A stretch of 64,000 nucleotides of DNA from the NCBI GenBank assembly GCA_014728045.1, contig WJMH01000010.1, forward strand, positions 62,001 to 126,000, read 5' to 3'. Source of the stretch: Candidatus Omnitrophota bacterium. GTDB taxonomy: Bacteria > Omnitrophota > Gorgyraeia > Tantalellales > Tantalellaceae. The position numbers and the translations under genes were made by a program. The notes beneath the pieces were generated by a model. It saw only the letters and a list, made by a program, of their open reading frames with translations. It was not told the origin of the DNA and made no database searches. Within the stretch, counting starts at the first letter, position 1, and each line of letters opens with the position of its first letter. This document shows, one piece after another, positions 62,428 to 64,000 of the stretch.

Positions 62428-63516
62428 TTATCGTACCTTTAATGTAGTCATGCTCAATAGAGCAAGTATTGCAGCTATTATCCAGAAACGCACCGTTATT
62501 TTCGATTCATGCATACCTTTGATCTGAAAATGGTGGTGTATCGGGGACATGAGGAAAAGTCTCTTTTTCTTCACCTTGAAAGAGATCACCTGTAATATCA
62601 CCGAAAGCGCCTCTATCACCAGGATGCCTCCTGTAAATACAAGTAAAACCTCTTTTTTTATCAGTACGCTGACTATAGCGATAGCTCCTCCAAGTGAAAG
62701 CGACCCGGTATCCCCCATGAAAATACTGGCCGGATGACTGTTGAACCAGAGAAAACCGAGTGCGGCCCCCATTAAGGCCGCACAGAAAACGGTAAGCTCT
62801 CCGGACCCGGGAAGATAGAAAACCTGCAGATATTTGCTTAGTCCGGCATGTCCGGTGATATAACTCATCAAAGAATAGGTTAAGGCTATGAAGGCGACAC
62901 ATCCAATAGCAAGACCGTCTATACCATCGGTCAGATTCACCGCATTGCTCGCACCCACTATAACGAGCAGTACGAAAAGTATGTAGAACATGCCCAGATT
63001 GGCTACCGCATTCTTGATAAAAGGCAGGTAAAGACCCGTCCCGATGGATTTATTGGTTATAACGAATATGCCAACTATAAGAGCGAGTGTCACCTGTGCC
63101 ACAAGTTTCATCGCGGCCTGTATACCACGGGGATTCTTCTGTTTTATCTTTATCATGTCGTCGATAAAACCGATTATTCCCAGCCAGGTCATCCCTCCCA
63201 GCGCGAGAAAAACGTAATCATTGTCCAGCCGCCCCCACAAGAGTGTCGCTGCCAGAACAGATACGAGGATAAGCAATCCGCCCATGGTGGGGGTGCCTTC
63301 TTTGTGCTTATGCAGTTCATACAATCCGTCTACGTGCTCTTTCCTGACGTACTGGCCTGCCTTCAGGCCTTTCAGCCAGTTTATTATAACCGGGCCGAAT
63401 ATCAGGCAAAGAAGAAACGCCGTCACGGCGGCCATGCTCGCCCTGAAAGTAATATATCTGAAAACATTGAACCCGAACCAGAAATCCCTTAACGGGTACA
63501 ACAGATGGTAAAACAC
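62428..63516 (-). CDS. mraY: Phospho-N-acetylmuramoyl-pentapeptide transferase
   Basis: 362 residues, GTG start, ten membrane helices. MraY motifs: GTPTMGGLLIL, FIDDMIKIKQKNPRG (aspartate-rich), NAVNLTDGIDGLA, GFLWFNSHPASIFMGDTGSLSLG and the MSPIHHHFQIKG loop. It forms lipid I on the inner membrane. The start overlaps the murF end by 28 bp. Confidence 0.97.
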   Translation of the reverse strand: MFYHLLYPLRDFWFGFNVFRYITFRASMAAVTAFLLCLIFGPVIINWLKGLKAGQYVRKEHVDGLYELHKHKEGTPTMGGLLILVSVLAATLLWGRLDNDYVFLALGGMTWLGIIGFIDDMIKIKQKNPRGIQAAMKLVAQVTLALIVGIFVITNKSIGTGLYLPFIKNAVANLGMFYILFVLLVIVGASNAVNLTDGIDGLAIGCVAFIALTYSLMSYITGHAGLSKYLQVFYLPGSGELTVFCAALMGAALGFLWFNSHPASIFMGDTGSLSLGGAIAIVSVLIKKEVLLVFTGGILVIEALSVILQVISFKVKKKRLFLMSPIHHHFQIKGMHESKITVRFWIIAAILALLSMTTLKVR

Positions 63517-64000
63517 TTGAGTATTTCCTCCATTTTCGCTTTACGAGATCCTTTCAAAAGAACCAGAGTATCCCCATCGACCAGTTGTTTTAACAGCTCA
63601 GCCGCCTCCTCGTGGGTCTGGGCACGCAGGATATTCTCAGTGGGCATTCCCTCTTCTATAGCTCCTTCGGCGATCAACGCCGCACCATCACCCAGGGTTA
63701 TAAGAAAATCAAAACCCTTCTGCCCTATACTTTTTCCTATCATGAGATGGAATTCGGCGGATTTTTCGCCCAACTCTCCCATCTGACCCGCCACGATACC
63801 CTTCTTCCGCTTTGTTGTGCTCTGTTTTAGGACCTTAAGGGCGCATTCGAAAGAATCCGGGTTCGCGTTGTAGGAGTCATTTATAAACATGGTGCCTGAA
63901 GCGAAAACTCTTTCCAGCCTCATGCCTGGCGGCGAGAAGTCTTTAAGAGATTCACGGATCACTTCATGCGATATCCCAAAATAGCCGGCGACAGATATGG
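63489..64000 (-). CDS. murF: UDP-N-acetylmuramoyl-tripeptide--D-alanyl-D-alanine ligase, C-terminal part (cut by window edge)
   Basis: About 170 C-terminal codons; the reading frame is open to the right edge, so the apparent GTG start near 63962 is internal. The edge segment ISVAGYFGIS precedes the MurF glutamate/cofactor loop SPPGMRLER and the MurF signature FINDSYNANPDSF. QMGELGEKSAEFH and VLLKGSRKAKMEEIL close the domain. It adds the D-Ala-D-Ala made by Ddl. Confidence 0.95.
   Translation of the reverse strand, partial: ISVAGYFGISHEVIRESLKDFSPPGMRLERVFASGTMFINDSYNANPDSFECALKVLKQSTTKRKKGIVAGQMGELGEKSAEFHLMIGKSIGQKGFDFLITLGDGAALIAEGAIEEGMPTENILRAQTHEEAAELLKQLVDGDTLVLLKGSRKAKMEEILKCFTICCTR

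Noticed and set aside
1-64000. CRISPR arrays, insertion sequences, prophage or integrase genes, tRNA genes
   Set aside because: No repeated-spacer pattern, transposase or integrase motifs, or tRNA cloverleaf seen on either strand.

Overview
The window is one continuous minus-strand gene block from a Gram-negative bacterium. All 55 protein genes I can support, two of them cut by the window edges, are read from high to low coordinates. A diderm envelope is indicated by a type IV pilus secretin, SurA/PpiC-type periplasmic foldases, a PpiC lipoprotein, and the Lgt and LspA lipoprotein enzymes. The gene content and gene order resemble uncultured diderm lineages such as Candidatus Omnitrophota. That assignment is an inference from general resemblance and is not proven here. 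I see no mobile element, CRISPR array, tRNA or rRNA.

From right to left (the direction of transcription): (1) 53.8-64 kb is a dcw cluster, murF(partial)-mraY-murD-ftsW-murG-murC-murB-ddl-ftsQ-ftsA. It ends without ftsZ, and its FtsA is short with eroded nucleotide-binding loops. (2) 53.4-53.8 kb is a gene-free gap that looks like a small-RNA transcription unit of about 140 nt with its own extended -10 promoter, two hairpins and a strong terminator, followed by a separate promoter for proC. (3) 44.5-53.4 kb is proC-yggT-yggU-mtnP-ileS-dksA-lspA-lgt-rluD-aroA. (4) 37.4-44.4 kb is the rod-shape operon mreB-mreC-mreD-PBP2-rodA followed by a radical SAM gene. (5) 21.7-37.3 kb is a type IV pilus block: a degenerate GGDEF protein, pilT, a stand-alone MshEN protein, two tandem pilB genes and pilC; then two pilins and a TMTC-type membrane glycosyltransferase; then pilMNOPQ. 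(6) 19.7-21.6 kb is a half-length DUF2344 gene and rng. (7) 15.7-19.6 kb is a minor-pilin trio like PilV, PilW and PilX, the latter two greatly enlarged. (8) 10.1-15.7 kb is rplU-rpmA-obgE-proB-[histidine kinase]-proA-nadD. (9) 5.8-10.1 kb is a 47-residue zinc-ribbon gene, rsfS, argS and a 639-residue minimal Mfd. (10) 1-5.8 kb is a PpiC lipoprotein, a SurA-like foldase, pdxA, rsmA and gatC-gatA-gatB(partial).

Read together, regions 4-8 look like a widespread bacterial gene order (mreBCD-pbp2-rodA-radical SAM-DUF2344-rng-rplU-rpmA-obg-proB-proA-nadD-rsfS) opened in three places by pilus genes and a sensor kinase. The pilus block carries c-di-GMP-related parts (a GGDEF relic and MshEN domains), two assembly ATPases, one retraction ATPase, and a candidate pilin glycosyltransferase co-transcribed with a pilin.

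Promoters inferred by eye share a 17-nt spacer, and most have TGA directly before a TAnnnT -10 box. The observations I rate highest are the small-RNA locus at 53.5-53.7 kb, the FtsA without ftsZ, the minimal Mfd, the pilus/glycosylation/c-di-GMP block, and the mRNA-terminal hairpins at rplU and the major pilin.
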